A stretch of 64,000 nucleotides of DNA, from assembly GCA_028822985.1 (NCBI GenBank), contig JAPKCK010000003.1, forward strand, positions 58,046 through 122,045, given 5' to 3'. A program made the position numbers and the translations under genes. Below, piece by piece: positions 29,069-38,148 of the stretch (positions within the stretch are counted from its first letter, which is position 1; every line of letters begins with the position of its first letter). Below the pieces are notes generated by a model. The model saw only the letters and a program-made list of their open reading frames with translations. It was not told the origin of the DNA and made no database searches. The stretch is from Aquiluna sp. (GTDB taxonomy: Bacteria > Actinomycetota > Actinomycetes > Actinomycetales > Microbacteriaceae).

Positions 29069-29093
29069 TACACTTGAACTTGTAGATTGGAGG
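29069..29093 (+). promoter_or_regulatory. Probable promoter and SD of the type III PKS operon
   Basis: TACACT at 29069-29074 is a plausible -10, with weak -35 candidates upstream. A strong GGAGG (29089-29093) sits 6 bases before the ATG. The tRNA gene ends only about 105 bases before the start, so read-through from it is also possible. Confidence 0.35.
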
Positions 29094-29099
29094 GTGTGA

Positions 29100-30155
29100 A
29101 TGACGGCAGTGATCATTCAGGTCAAAACTTCCCTGCCTGAGCATGTTCATTCTCAATCTGAGGTAACTTCCGCGTTGGCACCCAGGCTCGCACCCACTGA
29201 CGGAACTAGAGCCGTCTTAGAGCGCCTTCATAGCAATTCCAAGATCGAACAGCGTCACTTTGTTTTACCCATTTCGGAATATACGGATATCGATTCGTTC
29301 ACGAGTGCTAATGGACTTTTTGCCGAACATGCCCTAGCGCTGGTGGAGGACTGCACTAAAAGGGCGCTTGATGAAACCGGGCTAAATGCCGACGAAGTTG
29401 ATCATCTTTTCTTCACCACGGTAACCGGTGTCGGCGCTCCTGCACTGGATGTATTGCTTGCCGCCCGAATGGGTTTCCGGTCAGACCTCAAGAGGATTCC
29501 CAGCTTTGGCCTTGGCTGTGCTGGGGGTGCTGCGGGAATAGCTAGAGTCGCTGATTATCTATTGGGTAACCCAAAGGCGGTGGCGCTAGTAGTCTCCGTG
29601 GAGCTGTGTTCATTGACTATCCAGTGGGAGGATCGATCGATGGCCAACTACGTTGGCACGGGAATCTTCGGTGACGGCGCAGCTGCCGTCGTGATGGTGG
29701 GTGGTGAGCACCCTAAGGCCCTGAATGGGATTTCGGTCAAAGACAGCAGAAGCACTTTGTACTCTGATACTGAATCTTTGATTGGCTGGAAGGTTGGCGG
29801 CAGCGGGCTTTCGTTGATGCTTGAGGCCGGTGTACCAGAGATGATAACTGAAAACTTCGCAGCTGAGGTGGATGTCCTTCTTGGTCAACATGGGCTGTCT
29901 CGCAACGACATAGACGTTTGGATAGCGCATCCGGGGGGTCCCAAAATTCTTGAGGCATTTGCTTCATCGCTTGATTTAGCCGACTCCGACTTGTCCGCTA
30001 GCTGGGATGTTATGGCCAGAGCGGGAAACATGTCCTCAGCCGCAGTTCTTCATGTCTTGAACGATCTTTCTGAGCAACCTTCGGCGACAATCGGCTTGCT
30101 GTTTGCGGTTGGCCCCGGAGTCTCTCTTGAGCTTGTCTTGTTGGAGTGGACATGA
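29100..30155 (+). CDS. Type III polyketide synthase (chalcone/resorcinol synthase family)
   Basis: Homodimeric ketosynthase that loads an acyl-CoA starter and extends it with malonyl-CoA, without an acyl carrier protein. The catalytic triad is intact: Cys140 in GLGCAGGAAG, His277 in WIAHPGGPK and Asn310 in ARAGNMSSA. 351 residues, normal. It heads a four-gene operon with ATGA overlap to the next gene. The order PKS / ICMT-like methyltransferase / flavoprotein resembles the Streptomyces srsABC phenolic-lipid operon, so a long-chain alkylresorcinol or alkylpyrone product is likely but unproven. The starter chain length cannot be read from sequence. Confidence 0.92.
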   Translation: MTAVIIQVKTSLPEHVHSQSEVTSALAPRLAPTDGTRAVLERLHSNSKIEQRHFVLPISEYTDIDSFTSANGLFAEHALALVEDCTKRALDETGLNADEVDHLFFTTVTGVGAPALDVLLAARMGFRSDLKRIPSFGLGCAGGAAGIARVADYLLGNPKAVALVVSVELCSLTIQWEDRSMANYVGTGIFGDGAAAVVMVGGEHPKALNGISVKDSRSTLYSDTESLIGWKVGGSGLSLMLEAGVPEMITENFAAEVDVLLGQHGLSRNDIDVWIAHPGGPKILEAFASSLDLADSDLSASWDVMARAGNMSSAAVLHVLNDLSEQPSATIGLLFAVGPGVSLELVLLEWT

Positions 30156-30688
30156 TCTTTACTGTCAGTGTGATGCTATTCATCGGTCTTATTTTGGCAA
30201 CGGGTGCAGAGCGGATTTACGAACTTGTTGTTTCGACTAGAAATGCAAAACTAGCTTTTACAACAGGTGGTATCGAATATGGTCGCGGTCATTTGCCCTT
30301 CATGATTGCCCTGCACACCGGTCTACTAGGAGGAGCCATAATCGAAGTTGTTCTTTTTGACCGCCAATTTCTTGGTTCTCCGGGCTGGGGATTCCTTGCG
30401 ATTGCCATCGGATGTCAAGCGGCGAGGTATTGGTTTATTTGGGCACTTGGGTCCCAGTGGAATACCAGGGTGATCGTGATTCCAGGTGCGCAGCTTGTGA
30501 GAAAAGGTCCATATTCGCTGCCTTGGCTTCGTCACCCCAACTATTGGGTCGTAGCAATTGAGGGTATCGCCTTGCCCATGGTTCACTCGGCTTGGATTAC
30601 AGCAATCATGTTCACTGTTCTCAACGCTGTATTGCTTCTTGTACTCAGGATCCCCACCGAAAACAAGGCTTTGAAGGGCTTGAGATGA
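30152..30688 (+). CDS. ICMT-like membrane methyltransferase
   Basis: Isoprenylcysteine carboxyl methyltransferase family, 178 residues, with about four hydrophobic segments and the SAM-binding block GPYSLPWLRHPNYW at 119-132 and RIPTENKAL near the end. Bacteria do not use it on prenylated proteins; in srs-type operons the homologue O-methylates the polyketide phenol. ATG 30152 overlaps the PKS stop (ATGA), better than the GTG 30146 in the ORF track. Its stop overlaps the next start in the same way. Confidence 0.82.
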   Translation: MIFTVSVMLFIGLILATGAERIYELVVSTRNAKLAFTTGGIEYGRGHLPFMIALHTGLLGGAIIEVVLFDRQFLGSPGWGFLAIAIGCQAARYWFIWALGSQWNTRVIVIPGAQLVRKGPYSLPWLRHPNYWVVAIEGIALPMVHSAWITAIMFTVLNAVLLLVLRIPTENKALKGLR

Positions 30689-31728
30689 ACAACTACGACG
30701 TAATAGTCGTCGGGGGAGGCCCGGTGGGCATGGCAGCGGCCATTGAGGCTCGTTTGAGCGGCCTATTGGCTGTAGTTGTCGAACCGCGCAGTGGAATAAT
30801 TGACAAGGCTTGTGGTGAGGGCCTAATGCCCGGTGCAATTCCGTTATTAGCCAGGTTGGGTGTTTTTCCCAAGGGGCGTGATCTTGCCGGAGTCACATAC
30901 AGAAGTGGTGGGCACGCTGTGTCTCATCGATTTTCGAGTGGTGTAGGAAAAGGCGTTAGGCGCACTGAGCTTCACGGTAGCCTTAGGTCTCGCTCAGAAG
31001 AACTTGGAGTGGTTTTTGTCGAGGCATCCGTCGGCTCCGTGACGGAAACCGAAAGTGGTTTGGTTGCATCGTGTTCAAATGGTCTGAGCATTTCAGGTCG
31101 GTACTTAATCGCCGCGGACGGCTTGCATTCTGTTATTGCAAAGGCTGCTGGACTAGTGAAGGTGCTTTCGCCCAGGCGGTCAAAACGCTTTGGAATAAGG
31201 CAGCATTTCCACGTTGAGCCCTGGTCCGAATTCATTGAAGTCTTTTACACCAAGACCGCCGAGGTCTACATAACCCCGGTATCAGAAGATCAAGTCGGCG
31301 TTGCAGTCCTAGGACCAAAGTCGACAGACTTTGAGCAAACCATAGCCAGCATCCCAGAGCTCGCGGGAAGGCTAAGAGGTGCCTCACCGGCGTCGCAGCG
31401 TAGTGGAGCGGGCTCATTTCCTCAGCTAACCACTGCACGCACCAAGGGTCGCATCCTTTTGGTTGGCGACGCGTCCGGATATGTGGATGCAATTACTGGT
31501 GAAGGCTTGAGGCTTGGTTTCGCTCAAGCACGAGTGGCGATTGAATGCATTTTGAGTGACAAGCCAGCAAGTTATGAAAAAGCTTGGCGCCGAGTAAGTA
31601 GAGACTTTCGGGTTCTGACTCAAGGTCTAATTTTAGCGGCGAATTCCCCTATCAGAATGGCCATTGTGCCGCTGGCCAGCAGGCTTCCGTGGGTCTTTGG
31701 TTCGGTTGTCAATCGCTTGGCTCGCTAA
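30685..31728 (+). CDS. FAD-dependent oxidoreductase (geranylgeranyl reductase / hydroxylase type)
   Basis: Group A flavoprotein, 347 residues. Dinucleotide motif VVGGGPVG near 8-15, CGEGLMPGAI near 43 (geranylgeranyl-reductase-like) and the second FAD motif VGDASGYVDAITGEGL near 259. In srs-like operons the flavoprotein hydroxylates the alkylresorcinol ring toward a quinone; the GGR-like signature leaves reduction of a prenyl chain as an alternative, notable because a UbiA gene follows. The ORF opens at 30592, but ATG 30685 overlaps the methyltransferase stop and gives the correct N-terminus. Confidence 0.83.
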   Translation: MNNYDVIVVGGGPVGMAAAIEARLSGLLAVVVEPRSGIIDKACGEGLMPGAIPLLARLGVFPKGRDLAGVTYRSGGHAVSHRFSSGVGKGVRRTELHGSLRSRSEELGVVFVEASVGSVTETESGLVASCSNGLSISGRYLIAADGLHSVIAKAAGLVKVLSPRRSKRFGIRQHFHVEPWSEFIEVFYTKTAEVYITPVSEDQVGVAVLGPKSTDFEQTIASIPELAGRLRGASPASQRSGAGSFPQLTTARTKGRILLVGDASGYVDAITGEGLRLGFAQARVAIECILSDKPASYEKAWRRVSRDFRVLTQGLILAANSPIRMAIVPLASRLPWVFGSVVNRLAR

Positions 31729-31730
31729 TT

Positions 31731-32567
31731 ATGGTTGCAAACAGACTTAGTTTTCTTCTCAAATCCACCCACCCAATGCCCTCGTTCGCAGTGGCGCTCT
31801 TCGCCACTCTATTTGCTGTTGGTATTGGGCTTGAGGCTCAAAGGGTCGCATTAGTGGGGCTCGCAGTGTTGTTGCAGCAGTTCTCGGTGGGGTTATCAAA
31901 CGACTGGCTGGACCACAAGCGAGATCGCGCTGCCGGACGCACCGACAAGCCTGTGGCACGGGGCTCGTTAGGCGTTTCGCTGGTTAGAAATTCTTCTTTT
32001 GCGTCAGGTGTCCTGGCGCTCGTCGTCTCGGTTTTGCTCGGCTGGGAGAGCGTTGGTTGGATGGTACTTATGCTGATTGCCGGCTGGGGCTACAACCTAG
32101 GGCTCAAAGCAACTGTTTTCTCAGTTCTTCCCTATATGGTTGGCTTTGGTATTTTGCCGGTCTTTGTGACATTGAGCCTCGAGCAGAGCCGGGTCCCTCC
32201 GGCATGGGTTGTGGTTGTTGCAGCCCTGCTGGGAGTCTCCGCGCACTTTGCGAACACTCTGCCGGACTTGCTGCAGGACAGAGCGACCGGAGTCAGAGCG
32301 CTTCCGCACATTGTCGGCCAGAGGGTTTCCGCACTAGTAATTGCTGCTACAGCAATTCTTGCCTCAAGCATTGCTGTGTTTCAAAGCGACACCTTGGCAA
32401 TCTTTATCGGCACAGTTGGCCTGCTGGCTACAGTCTTGTTGGCTGGCACTGCTTCTTGGCTAAGCCTTAGGCCGACCCCACCAAGGGTAATTTTTCCACT
32501 GCTGGTCCTGGCAAGTTTGGTGAACGCAATATTGCTTATGCTCGGTGTTGGGCCGATTGGGGTTTAG
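31731..32567 (+). CDS. UbiA family prenyltransferase
   Basis: Integral-membrane prenyltransferase, 278 residues with eight to nine hydrophobic segments. Both Asp-rich motifs are present: NDWLDHKRDRAAGRTDKP near 57 and DLLQDRATG near 178, which bind magnesium and the prenyl diphosphate. Family members prenylate aromatic rings (menaquinone, ubiquinone, tocopherol) or other acceptors. ATG 31731, 2 bases after the flavoprotein stop, is the start (the ORF opens at 31689). It is too divergent for me to name MenA or UbiA, and the operon suggests the acceptor is the PKS product. Confidence 0.85.
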   Translation: MVANRLSFLLKSTHPMPSFAVALFATLFAVGIGLEAQRVALVGLAVLLQQFSVGLSNDWLDHKRDRAAGRTDKPVARGSLGVSLVRNSSFASGVLALVVSVLLGWESVGWMVLMLIAGWGYNLGLKATVFSVLPYMVGFGILPVFVTLSLEQSRVPPAWVVVVAALLGVSAHFANTLPDLLQDRATGVRALPHIVGQRVSALVIAATAILASSIAVFQSDTLAIFIGTVGLLATVLLAGTASWLSLRPTPPRVIFPLLVLASLVNAILLMLGVGPIGV

Positions 32568-32580
32568 ACCATATTGCCGA

Positions 32581-33648
32581 TTAGGCCTGAGGCCCAAACT
32601 CTGCCGAGCTAGCCGGAATGGCCTTTTCGTCCCCGAACAGAAAATGCCGGCTCATGTCGGGGGAGTATTTAGATAAGTAAGTCTCTCTTCCAAGATACTC
32701 GGCCAGTTGTCGATGATGGATAACGCTTGCACCGCAGCAAAGACCGATGACCTTCACCCCGATGCCAAGCACAAATTCTCCAAACTCAGCGGTCTCATAT
32801 CGGTTGGAATTTTGAGCTTCCAGCGCGTCTGGAAAGGTTCTCTCATGCCGGAGAACTGCCGTGTTTAGTGGGTCGGGCAGATTAAATAGCGTTGGGTGTT
32901 TCGCGGTTGTGCGATACGTTGCCGGCATGGCGCAAACGTAATGCCCTCTGGTTGCCTCGACTATTGCTTCCACTATGGGTCGTATTGTTTGGGGACCGTG
33001 AAAACAGTTAGTTCCCACCACATCGGCTCCAGCTTCAGCCAGAGCTCTGCATGCATCCTGCGCTGAAACTCCATCCCGCAGCACACCCTTCGCGAAAATC
33101 GCAACATTGATGATTGAGGGCAGCCCTGCGAGCTGTATTTCTTCGAGCGCTATCTTTGCCTCTTCGAAGTAGTACATAGTCTCGGCCACAATAAGGTCGG
33201 CGCCCTCTTCCTTCGCCCAGCTAATCATCTCGCGATACATCATTCGGACTGCCGATTTCGAAGACTCATCAGCCGGGTCGAAGATGTTCGAATTTGAAAT
33301 GTTTCCTGCTACATAAATGTCTCGTGACTGAGCTGCTCGCTGTTCGTTAGCCGCCTCTACGGCGATTGCCATAGCAGCCCTGTTTAGTGGCTCAAGCAGA
33401 TCCTCCTGCCCTAAAAGCTTCATCTTTTCACGATGACCGTTATAGGTAAATGCGAGAGCGATGTCACTGCCTGCTCTGAGAAAGTCGGTCGTGATTTGCT
33501 TGAGAATTTCCGGATGCTCGAGTGCCACCATCGGAACAAATTCACCTGCGGTTAGGTATCCGCGCCTCTCAGCTTCAAACAGGTAGCCGCCGGAGAGGAT
33601 TATCGGCGGCGTCTCGAGTAAGCGATCCAGGAAATTGAGTTTGTTCAT
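32581..33648 (-). CDS. Homocysteine S-methyltransferase family protein (BHMT-like)
   Basis: TIM-barrel zinc enzyme, 355 residues. The three zinc cysteines are in GTNC (Cys215) and GLCCG (Cys304-305). Such enzymes move a methyl group from S-methylmethionine, betaine or dimethylsulfonio compounds to homocysteine, making methionine. Length and the CCG motif fit the group, but the donor is unknown. ATG with GGAGG 5 bases upstream. It is the last gene after aapJQMP on the same strand, 73 bases behind aapP, so the imported substrate may be the methyl donor. That link is inference. Confidence 0.82.
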   Translation of the reverse strand: MNKLNFLDRLLETPPIILSGGYLFEAERRGYLTAGEFVPMVALEHPEILKQITTDFLRAGSDIALAFTYNGHREKMKLLGQEDLLEPLNRAAMAIAVEAANEQRAAQSRDIYVAGNISNSNIFDPADESSKSAVRMMYREMISWAKEEGADLIVAETMYYFEEAKIALEEIQLAGLPSIINVAIFAKGVLRDGVSAQDACRALAEAGADVVGTNCFHGPQTIRPIVEAIVEATRGHYVCAMPATYRTTAKHPTLFNLPDPLNTAVLRHERTFPDALEAQNSNRYETAEFGEFVLGIGVKVIGLCCGASVIHHRQLAEYLGRETYLSKYSPDMSRHFLFGDEKAIPASSAEFGPQA

Positions 33649-33721
33649 AATGAGCCTCCGTTATCAAGGCTTACAGATGACATTCTTTCAAGCAAATTGA
33701 GTGAAACTTGGCGTAGTCCCG

Positions 33722-34507
33722 CTACAGAATCTGCGAAAGAAACTTCTTGGTTCGCTCTTCTTTGGGGTTGTCAAATATCTCTGATGGCGTCCCCACTTCG
33801 ACTATTTCACCCTTGTCCATGAATACCACCCGGTCGGCAACTTCGCGGGCGAAGCCCATTTCATGGGTTACCACAATCATGGTCATCCCGTCTTGCGCGA
33901 GCTCCTTCATTGCGTCCAGAACCTCATTGATCATTTCTGGGTCGAGCGCGCTAGTGGGCTCATCAAAAAGCATCACCTTTGGCGTCATGGCTAAAGCTCT
34001 TGCTAGTGCCACGCGCTGCTGTTGACCTCCGGATAGTTGGGCGGGAAATTTGTCTGCCTGCTCGGGAATCTTAACTCTCGTTAGCAGTTCCATTGCGAGC
34101 TCCTCGGAAGCAGATTTGGATAGACCGCGAACCCTTCTGGGGCCGATTGCAACGTTTGTCAGGACCGTGAGATGAGGGAACAAGTTGAAGTTTTGGAAGA
34201 CCATACCGGTTTCTTTTCGAATTTCCTGAATGTTTCGAATGTCCGTTGTCAGCGCAGTGCCATCCACCAAGATGTGGCCGTCATCGTGTGCCTCGAGCCT
34301 GTTGATGCAACGTATTAGAGTCGATTTACCCGAGCCCGAAGGGCCAATAACTACGACAACCTCTCTACGCCCGACTTGCATGTTTATGTTCTTTAGGGCC
34401 TCAAATTCCTTGAAGCGCTTATAGACACCGTCTATGACGATAATGGCATCATCGGAATCGCGTCCACCCGACATCTTGGATGCATCCTTGAATACTTCAT
34501 TGCTCAT
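33722..34507 (-). CDS. aapP: Amino-acid ABC transporter ATP-binding protein
   Basis: ATPase of a polar or general amino-acid importer. Walker [11 protein letters not shown]-loop [12 protein letters not shown], signature [16 protein letters not shown], Walker [15 protein letters not shown] and the switch His in VVTHEMGFA. 261 residues with a short N-terminal extension. The start overlaps the aapM stop by 4 bases. Confidence 0.93.
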   Translation of the reverse strand: MSNEVFKDASKMSGGRDSDDAIIVIDGVYKRFKEFEALKNINMQVGRREVVVVIGPSGSGKSTLIRCINRLEAHDDGHILVDGTALTTDIRNIQEIRKETGMVFQNFNLFPHLTVLTNVAIGPRRVRGLSKSASEELAMELLTRVKIPEQADKFPAQLSGGQQQRVALARALAMTPKVMLFDEPTSALDPEMINEVLDAMKELAQDGMTMIVVTHEMGFAREVADRVVFMDKGEIVEVGTPSEIFDNPKEERTKKFLSQIL

Positions 34508-35688
34508 CGAATACCAACTCCTAGTTTCTTTTCTATTCTTTGGCTTTCCCTGCTCATTACATATGACCCAACCCAGAACAATAGGCCCACAAATGCGAGA
34601 GATTCATAGATCAGGCCCTGTCCGAGGTAATCATCCTGCTTGGTTATGGCTGTACCAACATTTAGCAGATCAAATACGCTAAGCGCGACGCCGGCAAGAG
34701 TGGTGTCCTTGAAAAGCGAGATGAATTGACCTATCTGGGCAGGTATAACGTTTCTAAGCGCCTGGGGGAGGGTAATCAGGAAGGTGATCTTGAACGTTGA
34801 AAGGCCGAGCGCCTTGCCGGCCTCAGCTTGACCTTTCGGAATCGACTGTAATCCGCCCCTTATTACTTCCGCCAAATACGCCGCGGTAAACAAGGTGAAG
34901 ACGGTTACCGCCCGGAAGATTGCATCGGGTGCGATGCTCGCCGGTATAAAGAACTCCAGTGCCACACCCGCTAGCAGCAGGAGCACAAAAAGTGGAGCGC
35001 CTCGGAGCAGCTCGATGTATGCGGTGCATAGCCAACGAAGAAGGGGCAGTGTAGATCTCCTACCAAGAGCCAAAAGCACGCCAAGAGGGAAACTTAGTGC
35101 GATGCTGACCACGGCGAGGTAGAAATTAATGAGGAATCCACCCCACTCTTCGAGCGCGGCCTGACCCATTGTCAGGAAAATTAGTACCAATGGCAATGTT
35201 GCATTGATTGTCACCCACAGCCATCCGGGTAACTTCCTGAGTGAAGCGTTGCGCCTGGCTCGGCCAAAAAGCCTTCCTCCGAGTATCGCAAGTAATACGT
35301 ATGCGCCAAACAGAATGGCATCAAGATCCCCAGCAAGTACGATCAGGAATGCTGATGTGGCAATAATCAGGCCAAAGCGCTGAAATAGCTCCCAGAGTCT
35401 GCCGGCAAGTCTTGGCGTGGTTTCGACCGTGCGAGAGACCCCCGAAGCTAGGCTCGCTATCGAGAAGCAGGTCGCCAAAATCGAGAAACCAACAAGGAAC
35501 ATCATGTCCTCGGGAAAGCGACCAACCAGAAGAATTTTTAGGTTGACCTGAATAATTTCCCAGCGCCCAGTGATGAATACGAATTGAAATACCTGAAGGA
35601 CAACGAAACCGAGGATGCTGGCCGAGACTACTGTGAGTATCGAGTCGGTAATCGACCTAAAAAGGTTTCTTCTAATCCAAGTAATCAT
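34504..35688 (-). CDS. aapM: Amino-acid ABC transporter permease (AapM-like)
   Basis: Inner-membrane permease with about eight segments and a long N-terminal membrane region, as in AapM. The HisM-type EAA loop is [20 protein letters not shown], followed by [12 protein letters not shown]. 394 residues. It overlaps aapQ upstream and aapP downstream by 4 bases each, consistent with coupled translation of the complex. Confidence 0.88.
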   Translation of the reverse strand: MITWIRRNLFRSITDSILTVVSASILGFVVLQVFQFVFITGRWEIIQVNLKILLVGRFPEDMMFLVGFSILATCFSIASLASGVSRTVETTPRLAGRLWELFQRFGLIIATSAFLIVLAGDLDAILFGAYVLLAILGGRLFGRARRNASLRKLPGWLWVTINATLPLVLIFLTMGQAALEEWGGFLINFYLAVVSIALSFPLGVLLALGRRSTLPLLRWLCTAYIELLRGAPLFVLLLLAGVALEFFIPASIAPDAIFRAVTVFTLFTAAYLAEVIRGGLQSIPKGQAEAGKALGLSTFKITFLITLPQALRNVIPAQIGQFISLFKDTTLAGVALSVFDLLNVGTAITKQDDYLGQGLIYESLAFVGLLFWVGSYVMSRESQRIEKKLGVGIR

Positions 35689-36848
35689 CGTTCCACCAGT
35701 GCAAGTCTTCTGTTGAAAAAGTTCACGACGAGGCTAGTTACTAGCGAAATTGCAAGATAAACAAGCAATGTTAGAGAGAAAGCGGGCACCGCAGGGGAGC
35801 CATTACCCACCGTAATTTGGGCGATCTGGGTCAGCTCAAAGTAACTGATGGTTGCTCCCAGCGATGAATTCTTAATAAGGTTCAGGTATTGGTTTCCAAG
35901 CGCCGGCATGGCTATACGGAATGCCTGAGGAAGAATGATCAGTCTCATTTTTTGAGAGCCGCTTAGTGCAATGGCATCCGCGGCTTCCCCTTGACCTTTG
36001 GACACAGCAAGAATCGAACCACGCACAATCTCTGCGATGTGGCTGCTTGTGTAAATAACCAGAGACGCAACCAGAGCAAAGAATGATGGGTCCAGTCTTA
36101 GTCCGCCGGTGGTTCCCCTGCCATCAACGTAAGGCAGTTCCCAGCCGTATCCAAAAAGCAGCCAAATCAGAACCACCAAGACCAGGAACGAGATTATTCC
36201 AAAAAGCCATGCTCGGTCTTGCTTTCCACTCTTATCAGCCTGCCTGATTCGAACTCGTGCTACCACGAACGCAATCAGTGCAGCACTAACGACTCCAATT
36301 GCCAGTTGAGCGGGGGAGCCGATGAACCAAGGGATAGCGATGCCGCGGTTGGAGATGACAAATAGATCAAGTGGTAACCACGCATTTTCAATTCTGGGGA
36401 AGGCCTGCAAAACGACTGCAAGGTTCATGAACGTCAGCAGCAGAAGCAGTGGCAGGTTTCGAACCAACTCAACATAGACAGTGCCGAGCGTTCTGACCAT
36501 AAAGTTTTTAGAGAGCCTGGCTATACCAATCAAGGTGCCCAGAATTGTGGCCAGCACGACTCCTATAAATGCGACGCGGAGGGTATTTAGAAAACCCTCG
36601 ACGAAGGCGTCTCGAACAGGTTGCGATTGGTCTAGGTCGTTTCCTGGAATCGTAAAGTTTGCGGGATTGTCAAGAAAGCGAAGATCGGTTTGAATGCTGC
36701 TCTTAGCTACATTCTCTTGATAATTGCCATAGAGCCAGTAGAGCAAAGCGAACACCGCGAAAAGGGCAAGTAATTGCAGTACCCATTTGAGGGTTCTTAT
36801 GTCTCTAAAAAATGGAGCTTTTGAAGGTGTGCTCAATTGAGGGCTCAT
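35685..36848 (-). CDS. aapQ: Amino-acid ABC transporter permease (AapQ-like)
   Basis: Partner permease, 387 residues, with the AapQ-style large periplasmic insert between the first segments (FLDNPANFTIPGNDLDQSQ) and the EAA loop VSKGQGEAADAIALSGSQKM. The ATG lies at the base of a 15-bp hairpin (separate entry), and the first six codons are inside its stem, so initiation is probably dampened relative to aapJ. Confidence 0.88.
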   Translation of the reverse strand: MSPQLSTPSKAPFFRDIRTLKWVLQLLALFAVFALLYWLYGNYQENVAKSSIQTDLRFLDNPANFTIPGNDLDQSQPVRDAFVEGFLNTLRVAFIGVVLATILGTLIGIARLSKNFMVRTLGTVYVELVRNLPLLLLLTFMNLAVVLQAFPRIENAWLPLDLFVISNRGIAIPWFIGSPAQLAIGVVSAALIAFVVARVRIRQADKSGKQDRAWLFGIISFLVLVVLIWLLFGYGWELPYVDGRGTTGGLRLDPSFFALVASLVIYTSSHIAEIVRGSILAVSKGQGEAADAIALSGSQKMRLIILPQAFRIAMPALGNQYLNLIKNSSLGATISYFELTQIAQITVGNGSPAVPAFSLTLLVYLAISLVTSLVVNFFNRRLALVER

Positions 36849-36869
36849 TTTACCGAGCCCTCAATTGAG
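36832..36869 (-). promoter_or_regulatory. 15-bp perfect hairpin over the aapQ start
   Basis: Arms CTCAATTGAGGGCTC and GAGCCCTCAATTGAG, 15 of 15 paired, loop of 8. In the minus-strand RNA the loop reads GGTAAAAT, so the aapQ ATG straddles loop and stem and the GAGG upstream is sequestered. The position between the binding-protein gene and the permease gene fits a stability and translation-ratio device. No U tract, so full termination is unlikely. Confidence 0.85.
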
Positions 36870-36898
36870 TTACCTGTTGTCGTAATGACGGTGTTTAT

Positions 36899-38005
36899 TT
36901 AACGGTAAGGAGGTGCGTAGAGAATGCCACCATCGTTCCACAATGAGTTCAGACCGCGGTCTAGTCCCAGTGGGGTTAGGTGACGAGCAAATATCTCTCC
37001 GTAGTTTCCGACTTGCTTGACTACTTGGTAAGCAAAGTCAGTAGGCAATGAAAGGTTCGGATCTAGAACAGCCGCTCCGTCGCTACCTGGAACGTCAGCT
37101 CCAAGGAAGCGAAGTATTCCGACGTCCTCTGTTGTGTCGCGAATGCTGTCAACGTTTGCACTGGTGATTCCAAACTCTTCAGCCTGGATTGTAGCCAGTA
37201 TTGCCCAGTTGACTGCCTGAGCCCAAGCAGTGTCACCGTCAAGGACGGCTGGTGCTAGTGGCTCCTTTGAGAACACCTCTGGAAGGATCATGAGAGATTC
37301 GCTTCCGTCTGGGTAAGCAGAACGAAGCCCGGTTAGCTGGCTAACATCTGATGACCAACCGTCACACTGACCGGCAAGGAAAGCCTCCAGAATTAGGTCG
37401 GTCTCGTCAAATGAACGAATTTCCCAATCTAGACCTAGGCGAGACGACTCAAGAGCGGCGTTGCCCTCCGTAGTTGTGCCCTTGGCTACACAGATGATGG
37501 CGCCATCCATTTCGCTGATCTTCATGTAACCACTGTCCGAGGTCACCATCATTCCTTGGCCATCGTAGAAGGTTGGCTGAAGGAAGTTTGCACCCTCGCT
37601 ACCATCCCTTGTCGCAGTCCAGGTGGTGTTTCGGACTAGAACGTCGATCGCGCCGCTCTGAAGAGCAGTGAAGCGGTCTGCAGTTTCTAGGTCGATCATT
37701 TCAACCGCAGTGGCATCTCCTAGGACAGCTGCGGCAATTACGCGACAGAAGTCAGAGTCGAACCCAACATGCTCACCGGCGTCGTTTAGAACTGCAAAGC
37801 CCGGAAGGGCGTCGCGAGTTCCACAACGTACTGAGCCTGCAGCGATAACGCTATCTAGCAGTGAACCTGCGGCCTCAGTAGTAGTAGTAGTTGTTGTCTC
37901 TGTTGCAGCAGGGGTTGTCGTCTCAGCCTCGGTGCTGGCACAACCTGCCAAAAATAGTCCCGCAGCTGAAGCAACTGCAAGAACTGATAATGATTTGCTT
38001 TTCAC
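36899..38005 (-). CDS. aapJ: Amino-acid ABC transporter substrate-binding lipoprotein
   Basis: Periplasmic-type binding protein of the polar/general amino-acid class (AapJ/BztA), here a lipoprotein as in Gram-positives. Signal VKSKSLSVLAVASAAGLFLA then lipobox LAGC, followed by a Thr/Glu-rich linker and the binding domain (GSVRCGTRDALPGFAVL; FTALQSGAIDVLVRNTTWT). The ORF opens at 38083, but GTG 38005 has AAAGGAGA 4 bases upstream and begins the signal peptide exactly, giving 368 residues. It is the first gene of the transporter operon. Confidence 0.92.
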   Translation of the reverse strand: MKSKSLSVLAVASAAGLFLAGCASTEAETTTPAATETTTTTTTEAAGSLLDSVIAAGSVRCGTRDALPGFAVLNDAGEHVGFDSDFCRVIAAAVLGDATAVEMIDLETADRFTALQSGAIDVLVRNTTWTATRDGSEGANFLQPTFYDGQGMMVTSDSGYMKISEMDGAIICVAKGTTTEGNAALESSRLGLDWEIRSFDETDLILEAFLAGQCDGWSSDVSQLTGLRSAYPDGSESLMILPEVFSKEPLAPAVLDGDTAWAQAVNWAILATIQAEEFGITSANVDSIRDTTEDVGILRFLGADVPGSDGAAVLDPNLSLPTDFAYQVVKQVGNYGEIFARHLTPLGLDRGLNSLWNDGGILYAPPYR

Positions 38006-38032
38006 GTGTCTCCTTTCAATGGAGAACCATCG

Positions 38033-38072
38033 CGCTCCGAAAATTCTTCGAGAGCGGCAAGCCCCAATTGGG
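38033..38072 (-). promoter_or_regulatory. aapJ leader hairpin and upstream palindrome
   Basis: CGCTCCGAA (38033-38041) pairs with TTCG-A-GAGCG (38047-38056, one bulge) around a 5-base loop, upstream of the aapJ Shine-Dalgarno. The 10-base palindrome CCCAATTGGG follows at 38063-38072. The first may stabilise or control the mRNA; the second is a possible operator. No promoter was confidently placed. Confidence 0.4.
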
Positions 38073-38148
38073 TTTGTAAGCAAAGACTATTCCCGGTCCT
38101 GCTGGTACCCCATCGGCGAGGGCTGATTGTTACCGAAGCGTGACGGAC

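Noticed and set aside
30326-30838. 170-residue minus-strand ORF in the PKS operon
   Set aside because: Antisense shadow of the methyltransferase and flavoprotein genes, with Arg/Pro/Ser-rich composition typical of noncoding frames.
28921-32580. Integrated island at the CAT tRNA carrying the PKS operon
   Set aside because: No integrase, no repeat of the tRNA 3' end downstream, and no visible shift in composition.
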